Below are positions 1 through 7,620 of a stretch of 64,000 nucleotides of DNA, piece after piece. Each line of letters opens with the position of its first letter. The first letter of the stretch is position 1. The DNA lies in the NCBI GenBank assembly GCA_041739525.1, contig JBGSNQ010000096.1:38381-102380 (forward strand), in the 5' to 3' direction. Source of the stretch: DATJGR01 sp041739525. Lineage in GTDB: Bacteria; Pseudomonadota; Gammaproteobacteria; Pseudomonadales; Azotimanducaceae. Under the pieces are notes generated by a model that ran no database searches, was not told the DNA's origin, and saw nothing but the letters and a program-made list of their open reading frames with translations. The translations under genes were made by a program, and so were the position numbers.

Positions 1-756
1 GATGCGATCCGTCCGCACGGTGCCGACTTTCCGATGGCCACCGCGGCGATGGGCGATCATCCGAGTTCAATCGCATTGTTCGGTGCAATCGCGCTCGCAC
101 TGTTCGACCGGGAGCGAACCGGTAAGGGCAGACGTGTGCGTTCATCGTTGCTGGCGAACGGTGCGTGGGCGAACTCGATTCTGTTGCAAGCTGCGCTGTG
201 CGGCGGTTCGACGTATGCCGTGCCGCCGCGGACACGCTCGTTGAATGCGCTGGTGTGCCCCTACGTGTGTGCAGACGGCCGAGGTCTGTTTCTAGCGATG
301 GTGCAGGAAGCTGTCGAGTGGGAGCGTTTCACCGATGCGATCGGCCGCCCCGAATTGCGGACGGATTCGCGCTTCGCGGATCTGCCTTCGCGGCGCGCCA
401 ATGCGCCGTCGTTAGTGGTGATACTCGACGGTGTGTTCGCGAGTAAACCGCTCGCGCATTGGCGCGCGGAGCTCGACAGACACACCGTGACGTTCGGCGT
501 CATCGCTCAGATCGACGAACTGCCCGACGACCCGCAGCTCAACGCGAACGGCGTGTTCCGCGACGTGGAAGGCACGCCGGGACTGCGCACGATCGACAGT
601 CCACTGCATCTCGACGGCGTCGTGAAGAAACCTGCGGGTCGTGCGCCGGATTTGGGCGAACACGGCAGGGAAATCCTGCGCGGCCTCGGTTATGCGGAAA
701 CGCGTATCGAGGAACTCGTTCGAGAAGGCGTGCTGCGCGAACCGACCCCCTCGTAA
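1..756 (+). CDS. CaiB/BaiF family CoA-transferase (class III), 5' end missing
   Basis: The frame is open from the first base, so the gene begins left of the window; 251 residues are visible. They contain stretches typical of class III CoA-transferases: a segment reading MGDHPSSIALFGAIALALF, the GKGRRVRSSLLANGAW segment, and a C-terminal half with LRTIDSPLHLDG and APDLGEHGREIL followed by LGY near the end. The family moves CoA between carboxylic acids in the cytoplasm. The catalytic Asp lies in the missing N-terminal part and cannot be checked. The gene converges on the hydrolase/thiolase pair, 48 bp away. The substrate cannot be deduced; the acyl-CoA genes nearby suggest a catabolic role. Confidence 0.85.
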   Translation, partial: DAIRPHGADFPMATAAMGDHPSSIALFGAIALALFDRERTGKGRRVRSSLLANGAWANSILLQAALCGGSTYAVPPRTRSLNALVCPYVCADGRGLFLAMVQEAVEWERFTDAIGRPELRTDSRFADLPSRRANAPSLVVILDGVFASKPLAHWRAELDRHTVTFGVIAQIDELPDDPQLNANGVFRDVEGTPGLRTIDSPLHLDGVVKKPAGRAPDLGEHGREILRGLGYAETRIEELVREGVLREPTPS

Positions 757-804
757 GAACGAGTTGGCGGTTCGCGCCTCGGAACAGTTGTTAGGGAATC
801 TTCG

Positions 805-1635
805 CTACAGGAACGTTGCGACCGCGTCGAGAAACGCGTCGGGTTTGTCGAGCGGAACCGGGTGGCCGGAACCCGCCACTTCGACGAGGCGGCAGTTCGG
901 AATTGCCTTTGCCATCTGTGCGGCGACCGGTTTCGAGAGAATGTCGCTGACTTCGCCACGCACCAGTAATGTCGGCACGTTGATGTTCGCCGCCAGCCGC
1001 CAACCTTCTTCCGGCGGTATTCCTTTGCGCGGGTTTGCCGGATCGCGCAGCGCCCGGTCGTACCGATAAGTGAACTTGCCGTCGTCGCGCCGCATCATCG
1101 AGTACTCGACGCGATGCCGTAGCTGGTCGTCGGGTGGAATCGGGTTGTCGACGCGCGCTCGCGCGTACGCTTCTTCGACGGAGTCGAACACGTCGCTGCG
1201 AACGACGCCGACCTGGATGCGTTTCAGACCTTCGACGTCGATCTCCGGCGCGATGTCCACGATCACGAGTTTCGAGAGGGCCGCCGGACGTTTGCCTGCA
1301 TAGCCGATCGAGACGAGCCCGCCCATCGAGAGGCCGAGCAATGCGAAGTTGCTCAGGCCCAGTGCTTTCACGAACGCTTCCACGTCGGCGACCATCTCGC
1401 TCGTGTCGTACGCAGTGGCAGGCGCCCATTGCGTTTCGCCGTGCCCGCGCTGATCGAGCGCGAGCACGCGATACCGCGACGACATCGCGGCAGCGAACGA
1501 ATCCCACGATCGCGCATGGCCGGTGTAGCCGTGCAGCAACAGTAACGTCGGTGCGTTCGGTTTTGCCGACGCCCAGTCGCGATAGTAGAAGCGCAAGCCG
1601 CGCAGCTCGATCAGTTCGTCGCGGATTGCCGGCAT
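805..1635 (-). CDS. Alpha/beta-fold hydrolase
   Basis: A 276-residue alpha/beta hydrolase. Visible: the oxyanion-hole HGYTGH segment near residue 35, the nucleophile elbow GLSMGG with Ser103, and a C-terminal GSGHPVP with the likely catalytic His near residue 258. There is no signal peptide, so it is probably cytoplasmic. I place the start at the ATG at 1635, four bases after the thiolase stop; the frame stays open to 1677, but that start would lie inside the thiolase gene. Tight spacing implies co-transcription with the thiolase, and a role in hydrolysing an ester, lactone or C-C bond in the same pathway is plausible. The substrate is unknown. Confidence 0.85.
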   Translation of the reverse strand: MPAIRDELIELRGLRFYYRDWASAKPNAPTLLLLHGYTGHARSWDSFAAAMSSRYRVLALDQRGHGETQWAPATAYDTSEMVADVEAFVKALGLSNFALLGLSMGGLVSIGYAGKRPAALSKLVIVDIAPEIDVEGLKRIQVGVVRSDVFDSVEEAYARARVDNPIPPDDQLRHRVEYSMMRRDDGKFTYRYDRALRDPANPRKGIPPEEGWRLAANINVPTLLVRGEVSDILSKPVAAQMAKAIPNCRLVEVAGSGHPVPLDKPDAFLDAVATFL

Positions 1636-1639
1636 GACG

Positions 1640-2803
1640 TTACAGCCGCTCGATGATGGTGCCGGTGCCGAGACCACCGCCGCAGCACATCGAGATCAGC
1701 CCGTAACGACCGTTCGTACGTTCCAGCGTATGCAAAGCCGTAGTGATCAAGCGCGCACCGGTGGAGCCGGTGGGGTGACCGATGGCGATGGCACCACCGT
1801 TCGGATTGACGCGATCGGGATCGGGTTTGTGCACGCGTTGCCACGCGAGCACGACGGATGCGAACGCTTCGTTCACTTCGAACGTGTCGATGTCGTCGAT
1901 TTTCAGGCCGGATTGCGCCAACACTTTTGCAGTGGCGGGAATCGGACCTTTCAACATGGTCACCGGATCGACGCCGATCAGTGTGGTTGCGACGATCCGC
2001 GCACGCGGCTTCAGGCCCAGCGATTTCACGGCTTTTTCCGACGCGAGGATCACCGCTGCCGCCCCGTCGGACACCTGCGAACTGCTGCCCGCAGTGTGAA
2101 TGCTCTGGCCCGCGATCGGTTCGAGCGCGCGCAGCGCCTCGATCGTGGTCGCGCGCAGACCTTCGTCGCGCGAAACGGTTTGTGTTGCGCCGGTGGGCTT
2201 GCCTTCTTTGTCGAGCGTCGGGGCAGTGATGGGTGCGACTTCGCGTGCGAAGTGGCCCGCTTCCCACGCGGCAATGGCGCGCTGTTGGCTGCGCAGGCCG
2301 AATGCATCGGTATCTTCGCGCGTGATCTGATATTCCTCGGCGATCATTGCCGCGCCCATGAACTGGCTCGTCGGCTGATAATGAGACATGTAGCTCGGCC
2401 CCATCGGCACGCCGCCCTTCATGTTCGAGCCGAGCGGCACGCGCGTCATCATCTCCACGCCGCAGCTCATGACGATGTCTTCGAGACCTGCGCCGACCAT
2501 TGCTGCACCGAACGACGTGGCCTGCTGGCTAGATCCGCATTGCGAATCGACAGTGGTAGAGGCGACTTCGAGTGGGAGCCCCGCGGACAACCACGCGACG
2601 CGCGCGATATTGAACGACTGCTCGCCCACCTGCGAAACACAGCCGCCGATCACCTGACCGATCTGCTTACCGTCGAGGCCGCTGCGTTTCAGCGCGGCGA
2701 GTTGCACGGCGCCGAGCAGATCGGCCGGCATCAGGCCGGCGAGACCCTTGCCACGTTTGCCGATGGGGCTGCGAACAGCTTCGATGATGTAGACGTCTTG
2801 CAT
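1640..2803 (-). CDS. Thiolase family protein (acetyl-CoA acyltransferase)
   Basis: A 387-residue thiolase of normal length. The nucleophilic Cys89 is in VDSQCGSS, NEAF is at 311-314, the catalytic His343 is in IGHPTG, and Cys373 is in MCCGGGLG, so all active-site motifs are intact. Thiolases cleave 3-ketoacyl-CoA or condense acetyl-CoA in the cytoplasm. The HPTG and CCGGG variants and the overall sequence resemble degradative thiolases of the FadA5/FadA6 type used in sterol or terpenoid side-chain breakdown; that narrower assignment is an inference. First gene of a two-gene minus-strand operon with the hydrolase 4 bases downstream. Confidence 0.9.
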   Translation of the reverse strand: MQDVYIIEAVRSPIGKRGKGLAGLMPADLLGAVQLAALKRSGLDGKQIGQVIGGCVSQVGEQSFNIARVAWLSAGLPLEVASTTVDSQCGSSQQATSFGAAMVGAGLEDIVMSCGVEMMTRVPLGSNMKGGVPMGPSYMSHYQPTSQFMGAAMIAEEYQITREDTDAFGLRSQQRAIAAWEAGHFAREVAPITAPTLDKEGKPTGATQTVSRDEGLRATTIEALRALEPIAGQSIHTAGSSSQVSDGAAAVILASEKAVKSLGLKPRARIVATTLIGVDPVTMLKGPIPATAKVLAQSGLKIDDIDTFEVNEAFASVVLAWQRVHKPDPDRVNPNGGAIAIGHPTGSTGARLITTALHTLERTNGRYGLISMCCGGGLGTGTIIERL

Positions 2804-3020
2804 CGCGGATCTCCAACAGGGGTTTTGGGAAGTGACAGAGCGGCAATGTTACCGCACCTGACGCGCCACATGGCGCCAGCGTTGCGGGCCGTCACTTCGT
2901 TCGAAGGCCTATGCGTGGCAGCGTACCGACTCCCGTTGCGATCACCGTCATCGTGTGTCGGTTCCAACGTCCTGGCCACCTCGCACATTCGCAGGTTGCG
3001 GGATTCATTCAGAGGTTCAC

Positions 3021-3242
3021 ATGGACAAACCAATCGTACCCAGCGTCGACGAGATGAAGGGCAAATGGAAACAGCAGGTCGGCGCCGCCAAGATCATGTG
3101 GGGGAAGTTGACCGACGACGAACTGCTCAAACTCGAAGGCCGGCAGGATCGCCTAACGGGTCTGGTACAGGAACGATATGCGATCACGCGCGACGAAGCG
3201 GATCGACAGGTCAAATCCTTCTTCAAGGAAAACACGCTATGA
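3021..3242 (+). CDS. CsbD family stress protein
   Basis: A 73-residue hydrophilic protein. The MKGKWKQQVGAAKIMWGKL segment followed by DDELLKLEGRQDRL and a GLVQERY...EA pattern is the CsbD family signature. These are small, general-stress-induced cytoplasmic proteins of uncertain biochemistry. The start is the ATG at 3021, preceded by an AGAGG at 3011-3015. Its stop overlaps the start of the BON-domain gene as ATGA at 3239-3242, so the two are probably translationally coupled and co-regulated. Confidence 0.85.
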   Translation: MDKPIVPSVDEMKGKWKQQVGAAKIMWGKLTDDELLKLEGRQDRLTGLVQERYAITRDEADRQVKSFFKENTL

Positions 3243-4108
3243 CACGTTCAACCCTCATATCGTCTTCCATTTGGAGAAAGGCCGTGCTTCCGCAGCGTAA
3301 GTTGTTGATGGTGTCGGGCATCGCGATCGCGATCGCCGGGATGAATGCGTCCGCGGCGCCGGTGTCGCAAGACGTCACGGATGCCAGACAGGAAACGCAG
3401 ATCTGGACGACGTACGCGCTGAGTCCCTACCTGCGCGCCAACGATCTCAAGGTGTCCGTGCACGATGGCAAAGCCACGCTGAGCGGCAAGGTCGAAGAGG
3501 GCGTGGACAAAGACCTCGCGAAGCAGATCGCCTTGGGCGTCAAGGGAATCAAGGATGTCGACAATCAGATCATGGTCCAGGCCGACTATGTCCCCCCAGC
3601 GAAGTCGTCAGAACGCAGCTACGGCGAAGAGATCGACGATGCCACCATAACGGCAACGGTCAAGTCGAAGCTCCTATGGAGTACGTACGCTGACGGTCTC
3701 GGCACCGAAGTCGATACGAAGCGCGGCCACGTTACGCTGACCGGCTCGGCCGACAGTGCGGCTTCGAAGGAACTCGCAGGTCGGCTCGCGAGCAACACGC
3801 GAGGTGTAGTGGCCGTCGACAACCGCCTCACGATAGAACCCGCCAAGGCAGTGGTTGCCGGGGCAGCGAAGCCAGCCGTTCACGAGGAAGCTCATGTGGT
3901 TTCGGATAGCTGGATCACCACGAAGGTGAAATCCACATTGATGTACTCGAGCAATGTCGATGGTTCCGACATCGACGTGACGACGAAAAAGGGCATCGTC
4001 ACGTTGAGCGGCAAGCTCGATAGTGGCGCCGAGCGCGCGCTCGCGATCGAGCTGGCGCAGAACGTTCGGGGTGTAGCGAGTGTGGAATCGGAAGGCCTGA
4101 CGATCTGA
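3239..4108 (+). CDS. Exported protein with three BON domains
   Basis: A 289-residue protein with an N-terminal hydrophobic segment (about residues 22-40, ending ASA) that reads as a signal peptide, followed by three BON domains at roughly 47-115, 132-200 and 222-289. Each has the VxxGxVxLxG strand pattern and a GVxxVxN/E helix-strand end. BON domains bind membrane phospholipids; OsmY-type proteins with this layout act in the periplasm during osmotic and envelope stress. I chose the ATG at 3239, which overlaps the CsbD stop; the frame is open far upstream by chance. A GTG at 3284 is an alternative start. A factor-independent terminator follows at 4148-4169. Confidence 0.85.
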   Translation: MTRSTLISSSIWRKAVLPQRKLLMVSGIAIAIAGMNASAAPVSQDVTDARQETQIWTTYALSPYLRANDLKVSVHDGKATLSGKVEEGVDKDLAKQIALGVKGIKDVDNQIMVQADYVPPAKSSERSYGEEIDDATITATVKSKLLWSTYADGLGTEVDTKRGHVTLTGSADSAASKELAGRLASNTRGVVAVDNRLTIEPAKAVVAGAAKPAVHEEAHVVSDSWITTKVKSTLMYSSNVDGSDIDVTTKKGIVTLSGKLDSGAERALAIELAQNVRGVASVESEGLTI

Positions 4109-4147
4109 TGCGGTAGCGCACCGAGGGACGTTCAGGAAGAAAACGAA

Positions 4148-4169
4148 GGGCCGCTGCGCGGTCCTTTTT
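4148..4169 (+). terminator. Rho-independent terminator after the BON gene
   Basis: A 7-bp stem (GGGCCGC, 4148-4154, with GCGGTCC, 4158-4164, one G-T pair) and a 3-base loop are followed by five T residues at 4165-4169. It lies 40 bp after the BON stop codon and should end the CsbD-BON transcript. Confidence 0.8.
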
Positions 4170-4314
4170 CTTGATTCGGGGAAAGAGACTTGCTGTTCAC
4201 GGGGTGTGTGAACAGTTGGTCGAATGAACAGATCTATGTTCGGTACCGAACAGAACCAGGCATGGCGGGTGCGTAGCGTTGGTTCGTTGTCATGTTGCAC
4301 TAGGAGAGGCACCC

Positions 4315-4461
4315 ATGCTCGAAACCGTCGCAGTTGTTCTGTTGATTTTGTGGGCGTTGGGGTTGGTGTCGTCATACACCCTTGGCGGGTTCATTCACAT
4401 TCTGCTGGTTCTGGCGGTCGTCGTGATTGCGATTCGATTGATTCAGGGTCGGCGGATCTGA
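4315..4461 (+). CDS. Small Lmo0937-type membrane protein
   Basis: A 48-residue protein that is almost entirely two hydrophobic segments (about 4-20 and 26-43) ending in a basic QGRRI tail. Sequence and length match the small Lmo0937/DUF5670 family, in which LWxLGLVxxYTxGGxIHxLLVxAxxxxxxRxxQGR is typical. Function is unknown; the family is common in stress-induced gene sets. The start is the ATG at 4315 behind a strong AGGAGAGG at 4302-4309; a longer frame from 4279 lacks such a site. It follows the terminator of the BON gene and so has its own promoter or none visible. Confidence 0.8.
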   Translation: MLETVAVVLLILWALGLVSSYTLGGFIHILLVLAVVVIAIRLIQGRRI

Positions 4462-4503
4462 GACCCGGATGGTCGAAGAAAAAGGGCGCCTAAACACACC
4501 CGT

Positions 4504-5445
4504 GTGGGCGGGTGTCGTCGGCAGTTTACTGCGGACGGGTTGGGGGAGCATCTGACGGGCGACCCGCGCGCGAGTGCCTCCAGCGAAAATGCCCCGGCGT
4601 TTCGCGTAGAAGCCCGTGGCATCGCAACCCCCGAGTACCGCAACACGCCTCGCGAGACAGAGCGGATCGCCAACCTGCTTGCGCTCGTACCGCGGCGTAT
4701 CGAGTCCGCGCTCGACATCGGTGCGCGGGATGGTTTCATCTCGAAGCTGCTGGCGAAGCGTTTACCACGCGTCACTGCACTCGATCTCGAGGTGCCGTTG
4801 ATCGACGACGATCGCATCGTTTGCATCAAGGGAGACCTCCGTGCATTGGATCTGCCGCACGCCTCTGCGGATCTTGTCGTCTGCTCGGAAGTACTCGAAC
4901 ACATCGCGCCGGAGCATCTCGCGACAGCGTGCAGCGAGTTGAGTCGCGTCTCGCGTCGCTACGTTCTCGTGGGTGTACCCTTCAAACAGGACACGCGCGT
5001 CGGTCGTACTACATGCGCTGCGTGTGGTCGGGTGAATCCGCCTTGGGGTCACGTGAATCGGTTCGATGAATTCGGATTGCGGAGCCTGTTTCCGTCATGC
5101 GAAGTCGCGCGAACGTCGTTCGTCGGCGTTGCGGATCCCGGAACCAACGCTCTAGCGTGCCGTCTGATGGATCTCGCCGGAAATCCATACGGAACCTATG
5201 CGCAGGACGAACCGTGCATTCACTGTGGAGCGGCGCTGGTCGCTCCAGGTGAGAAGCGCACGTTGCGACAACGCCTGCTGGCGCGCGCGGCCGTCTACGC
5301 GAAGGGCATTCAACGGCCGTTCATCCGATCGCATGCGAACTGGATCCATGTTCTGTTCGAACGAAAATCGGCGATTCGCGATGTCGAACGTGCAGCCCCC
5401 GTCATCGTGCGCCAACAGGTGCCACTTCGTCAGTCCAGACCCTGA
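4504..5445 (+). CDS. Class I SAM-dependent methyltransferase
   Basis: Up to 313 residues. Motif I is ALDIGARDGFIS near residues 69-80, an acidic motif II follows at ALDLEVPL, and a CSEVLEHI segment matches the post-motif region of Methyltransf_11/25 enzymes. The C-terminal half has CxxC pairs (CAACG and CIHCG), suggesting a zinc-ribbon-like module and perhaps a sugar or lipid methyltransferase. The start is uncertain: the GTG at 4504 sits inside a hairpin (arms 4496-4502 and 4509-4515), and TTG at 4540 is possible; similarity to methyltransferases begins around residue 33. Its last 44 bases overlap the convergent transglutaminase gene. Substrate unknown. Confidence 0.75.
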   Translation: MGGCRRQFTADGLGEHLTGDPRASASSENAPAFRVEARGIATPEYRNTPRETERIANLLALVPRRIESALDIGARDGFISKLLAKRLPRVTALDLEVPLIDDDRIVCIKGDLRALDLPHASADLVVCSEVLEHIAPEHLATACSELSRVSRRYVLVGVPFKQDTRVGRTTCAACGRVNPPWGHVNRFDEFGLRSLFPSCEVARTSFVGVADPGTNALACRLMDLAGNPYGTYAQDEPCIHCGAALVAPGEKRTLRQRLLARAAVYAKGIQRPFIRSHANWIHVLFERKSAIRDVERAAPVIVRQQVPLRQSRP

Positions 5446-6223
5446 AACTCACCAGTGTGTTGACGCCGAACGCGTTGCTGATGGCGACATCGGCCGCGTC
5501 GCGGCCGCGTGCGATCAATACACGACCGATCCTGCGCGTGTTGTTGCGCGCATCGAACGTGTACCAGTGTCCGTCGAGGAAGGCCTCGAACCAGGCCGCG
5601 AAATCCATCGGTGCACCGGTCTGTGGCACGCCGATGTCGCCGAGATAGCCGGTGCAGTAGCGGGCCGGAATGTTCATGCATCTGCATAATGCGACGGCCA
5701 GGTGCGCGTAGTCGCGACACACGCCGGTTCTATCGAAATACGCTTCGAGTGCGGTGCGCGTCATGCGCGCGTGTTCGTACCCGAATGTGATGTGGCGATG
5801 AACGAAATCGCAGATCGCCTGAACGCGCGCCCATCCGGTCGGTGCATTGCCGAACAGGCTCCATGCAATTTCCGATAGTCGATCGGTTTCGCAATACCGA
5901 CTCCCCAGCAGGAAAAGCAGTGTTTCTTCCGGCAGGTCCTGCACCGCGATCTGCTGTGCGGACGGTACAAAAGCATCGACCAGTCCGCTGTCGTTGACGA
6001 GCGCGTTCGCAGTGATGCGTGTGCGGCCCGTCGGCGCGACGATGCGCGTGCACCAGTTGCCGAAGCTGTCCCGATACGCGGCCATCGGAACGCCCGGTTC
6101 GAACACGAGATCGTCGCGGCCGACGAGGTCGGAGACGCGTGTGAAGTGCACGTTCAGATTGAGAATCATCGGCGTCGGCTGCGGGCAGTCGTAGACGATT
6201 TCGAAGCCGACACGAATTTGCAT
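5402..6223 (-). CDS. Transglutaminase-like family protein, catalytic His replaced
   Basis: A 273-residue cytoplasmic protein with an N-terminal beta region (1-100) and a transglutaminase-like core. The nucleophile Cys169 is in GVCRDYAH and the Asp224 segment YTFDARNN is present. In this family the catalytic His normally sits in a DFHAWFEA segment; here it reads DFAAWFEA, putting Ala at residue 209. The fold is clear but the usual Cys-His-Asp triad is incomplete, so activity is doubtful unless another His, such as His219 in GHWYTF, substitutes. I chose ATG 6223 because the family begins with an MxIRVGFEI-type strand; the open frame continues to 6535 without similarity. Convergent 44-bp overlap with the methyltransferase. 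Confidence 0.85.
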   Translation of the reverse strand: MQIRVGFEIVYDCPQPTPMILNLNVHFTRVSDLVGRDDLVFEPGVPMAAYRDSFGNWCTRIVAPTGRTRITANALVNDSGLVDAFVPSAQQIAVQDLPEETLLFLLGSRYCETDRLSEIAWSLFGNAPTGWARVQAICDFVHRHITFGYEHARMTRTALEAYFDRTGVCRDYAHLAVALCRCMNIPARYCTGYLGDIGVPQTGAPMDFAAWFEAFLDGHWYTFDARNNTRRIGRVLIARGRDAADVAISNAFGVNTLVSFRVWTDEVAPVGAR

Positions 6224-6510
6224 GGATGGTTTCCGATTGTTCGCGAGGGTGTGCACTGTGCGCTTTCGCACACAGGGAGTCATGTCGAATCGATCTGGCG
6301 TCGCTTCGTCGACGCACTCTGCCCGATATGCTCGTGCAGACCGACGGTATCGAAAGTGGGCGTTCAACGTCTGTACGCCGACGAACTCAGCACTGGATCT
6401 AACAGCACGAGTGAGGGGATTGCTATGGGTGCTGCCGTACCGAGTGAACGAAGTGGAGGGGGTAACCTGCACGGTGGTACGAGAACCAATTTCCGGAAAA
6501 GGTTGATGAA

Positions 6511-6729
6511 ATGAACACAATTCAAAGAATTTCACTCGGTGTAGTCGTTACGACGGCGTTACTCGGTCTCGGCGCGTGCGCCGACATGTCGCGGCAGGAC
6601 AAGAACACCGCAATCGGTGCAGGCGCGGGCGCCGTCGGTGGCGCGGTTCTGACAGGCGGCAGTGCAGCGGGTACCGCCGCGGGTGCGGTGGTGGGCGGCG
6701 TGATCGGTCACGAAGTGAAGAAGGACTGA
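6511..6729 (+). CDS. Glycine-zipper lipoprotein (OsmB-like)
   Basis: A 72-residue protein with a signal sequence ending in the lipobox LGAC, so it is predicted to be lipidated at Cys23. The mature part is a glycine zipper (repeated GxGxGxxxG and GxxxGxxxG between residues 36 and 66) ending in a charged HEVKKD tail. Such proteins (OsmB-like, SlyB-like) insert in the outer membrane and are commonly induced by osmotic or envelope stress. It stands alone, upstream of a Crp/Fnr regulator on the same strand with 78 bp between. Confidence 0.85.
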   Translation: MNTIQRISLGVVVTTALLGLGACADMSRQDKNTAIGAGAGAVGGAVLTGGSAAGTAAGAVVGGVIGHEVKKD

Positions 6730-6807
6730 TCGAATCCGGCCTGCGTTCGCCGCCTCTATGTTCGGTAACGCCCAGACGGAGCCATCCACTGGGCCTACCG
6801 TCCGTCG

Positions 6808-7515
6808 ATGTCGCCCCCGCAACGTGCCATCGCCACCAATCGCCTGCTCGATTTGCTGCCTGCACATGAACGCAAGCGGATGCTGGCTGCCGGCGAAACC
6901 GTTGACCTCGTGTTTGCCGATGTGTTGTACACACCCGGCGAAACGTTGAGGGAGGTCTACTTCCCGCTCGAAGGTCTTATTTCGCTGATCGTGCCGATCG
7001 AGGGCGCAAACGGACTCGAGGTGGGATTGATCGGCAACGAAGGCATGTTCGGCATACCACTCGCGCTCGGTGTCGATGTATCGGCGGTGCGCGCGGTTGT
7101 GCAAGGTGCGGGCCTCGCATTGTGTATCGGAGCGGCACAGTTCCTCGTCGAGATCGGACGCAACAAGGTGTTGCATCAGATGATCGATCGGTATGCCTTC
7201 GTGCATTTGAGCCAGCTTGCGCAGACAGCCGGTTGCAACCGCTTCCACGTCGTGGAGGCCCGTCTGGCCCGTTGGCTGCTGATGACGCAGGATCGCGTCC
7301 ACAACGATGCCTTCCATGTCACGCAGGAATTTCTGGCATTGATGCTGGGCGTGCGCCGTGTCGGCGTCACCCGGGCCGCCGGTTCGCTTCAGAACCTCGG
7401 ACTGATCCACTACAGCCGCGGCAACATCGCGGTGCTCGATCGACGCGGCCTCAAAGCCGCCGCGTGTGGATGCTATAAGGCCGACCGCGACGCCTACGCG
7501 CGCGTCTTCGGCTGA
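6808..7515 (+). CDS. Crp/Fnr family transcriptional regulator
   Basis: A 235-residue protein with an N-terminal cyclic-nucleotide-binding-like beta barrel (about 20-140; VYFPLEGLISL and GNEGMFGIPLALG are typical of this branch) and a C-terminal winged helix around 150-220. The recognition helix is near VTQEFLALMLGVRRVGVTRAAG. No N-terminal Cys cluster of the Fnr type and no clear cAMP-binding RxA motif are seen, so the signal is unknown. Proteins of this branch are often found beside stress lipoproteins and CsbD/BON genes in proteobacteria, which fits the neighbours at 3.0-6.7 kb. DNA target not identified. Confidence 0.85.
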   Translation: MSPPQRAIATNRLLDLLPAHERKRMLAAGETVDLVFADVLYTPGETLREVYFPLEGLISLIVPIEGANGLEVGLIGNEGMFGIPLALGVDVSAVRAVVQGAGLALCIGAAQFLVEIGRNKVLHQMIDRYAFVHLSQLAQTAGCNRFHVVEARLARWLLMTQDRVHNDAFHVTQEFLALMLGVRRVGVTRAAGSLQNLGLIHYSRGNIAVLDRRGLKAAACGCYKADRDAYARVFG

Positions 7516-7620
7516 TCGACCCGGCTCCGCCATTCGCCGATTCGAACGTAGACGGGTGCGAAACCGTCGCGCGCGACCTATCCTCTGAACGTCGATAGCC
7601 TGTGTCGTTACGGAGCATCC

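Noticed and set aside
1634..3238. Long open frame running from 1634 into the BON gene
   Set aside because: It is antisense to the thiolase and crosses the CsbD gene in another frame; only the part from 3239 has BON domains and a signal peptide.
6224..6535. N-terminal extension of the transglutaminase-like protein to 6535
   Set aside because: The added 104 residues have no similarity and would overlap the start of the glycine-zipper gene; the family begins at ATG 6223.
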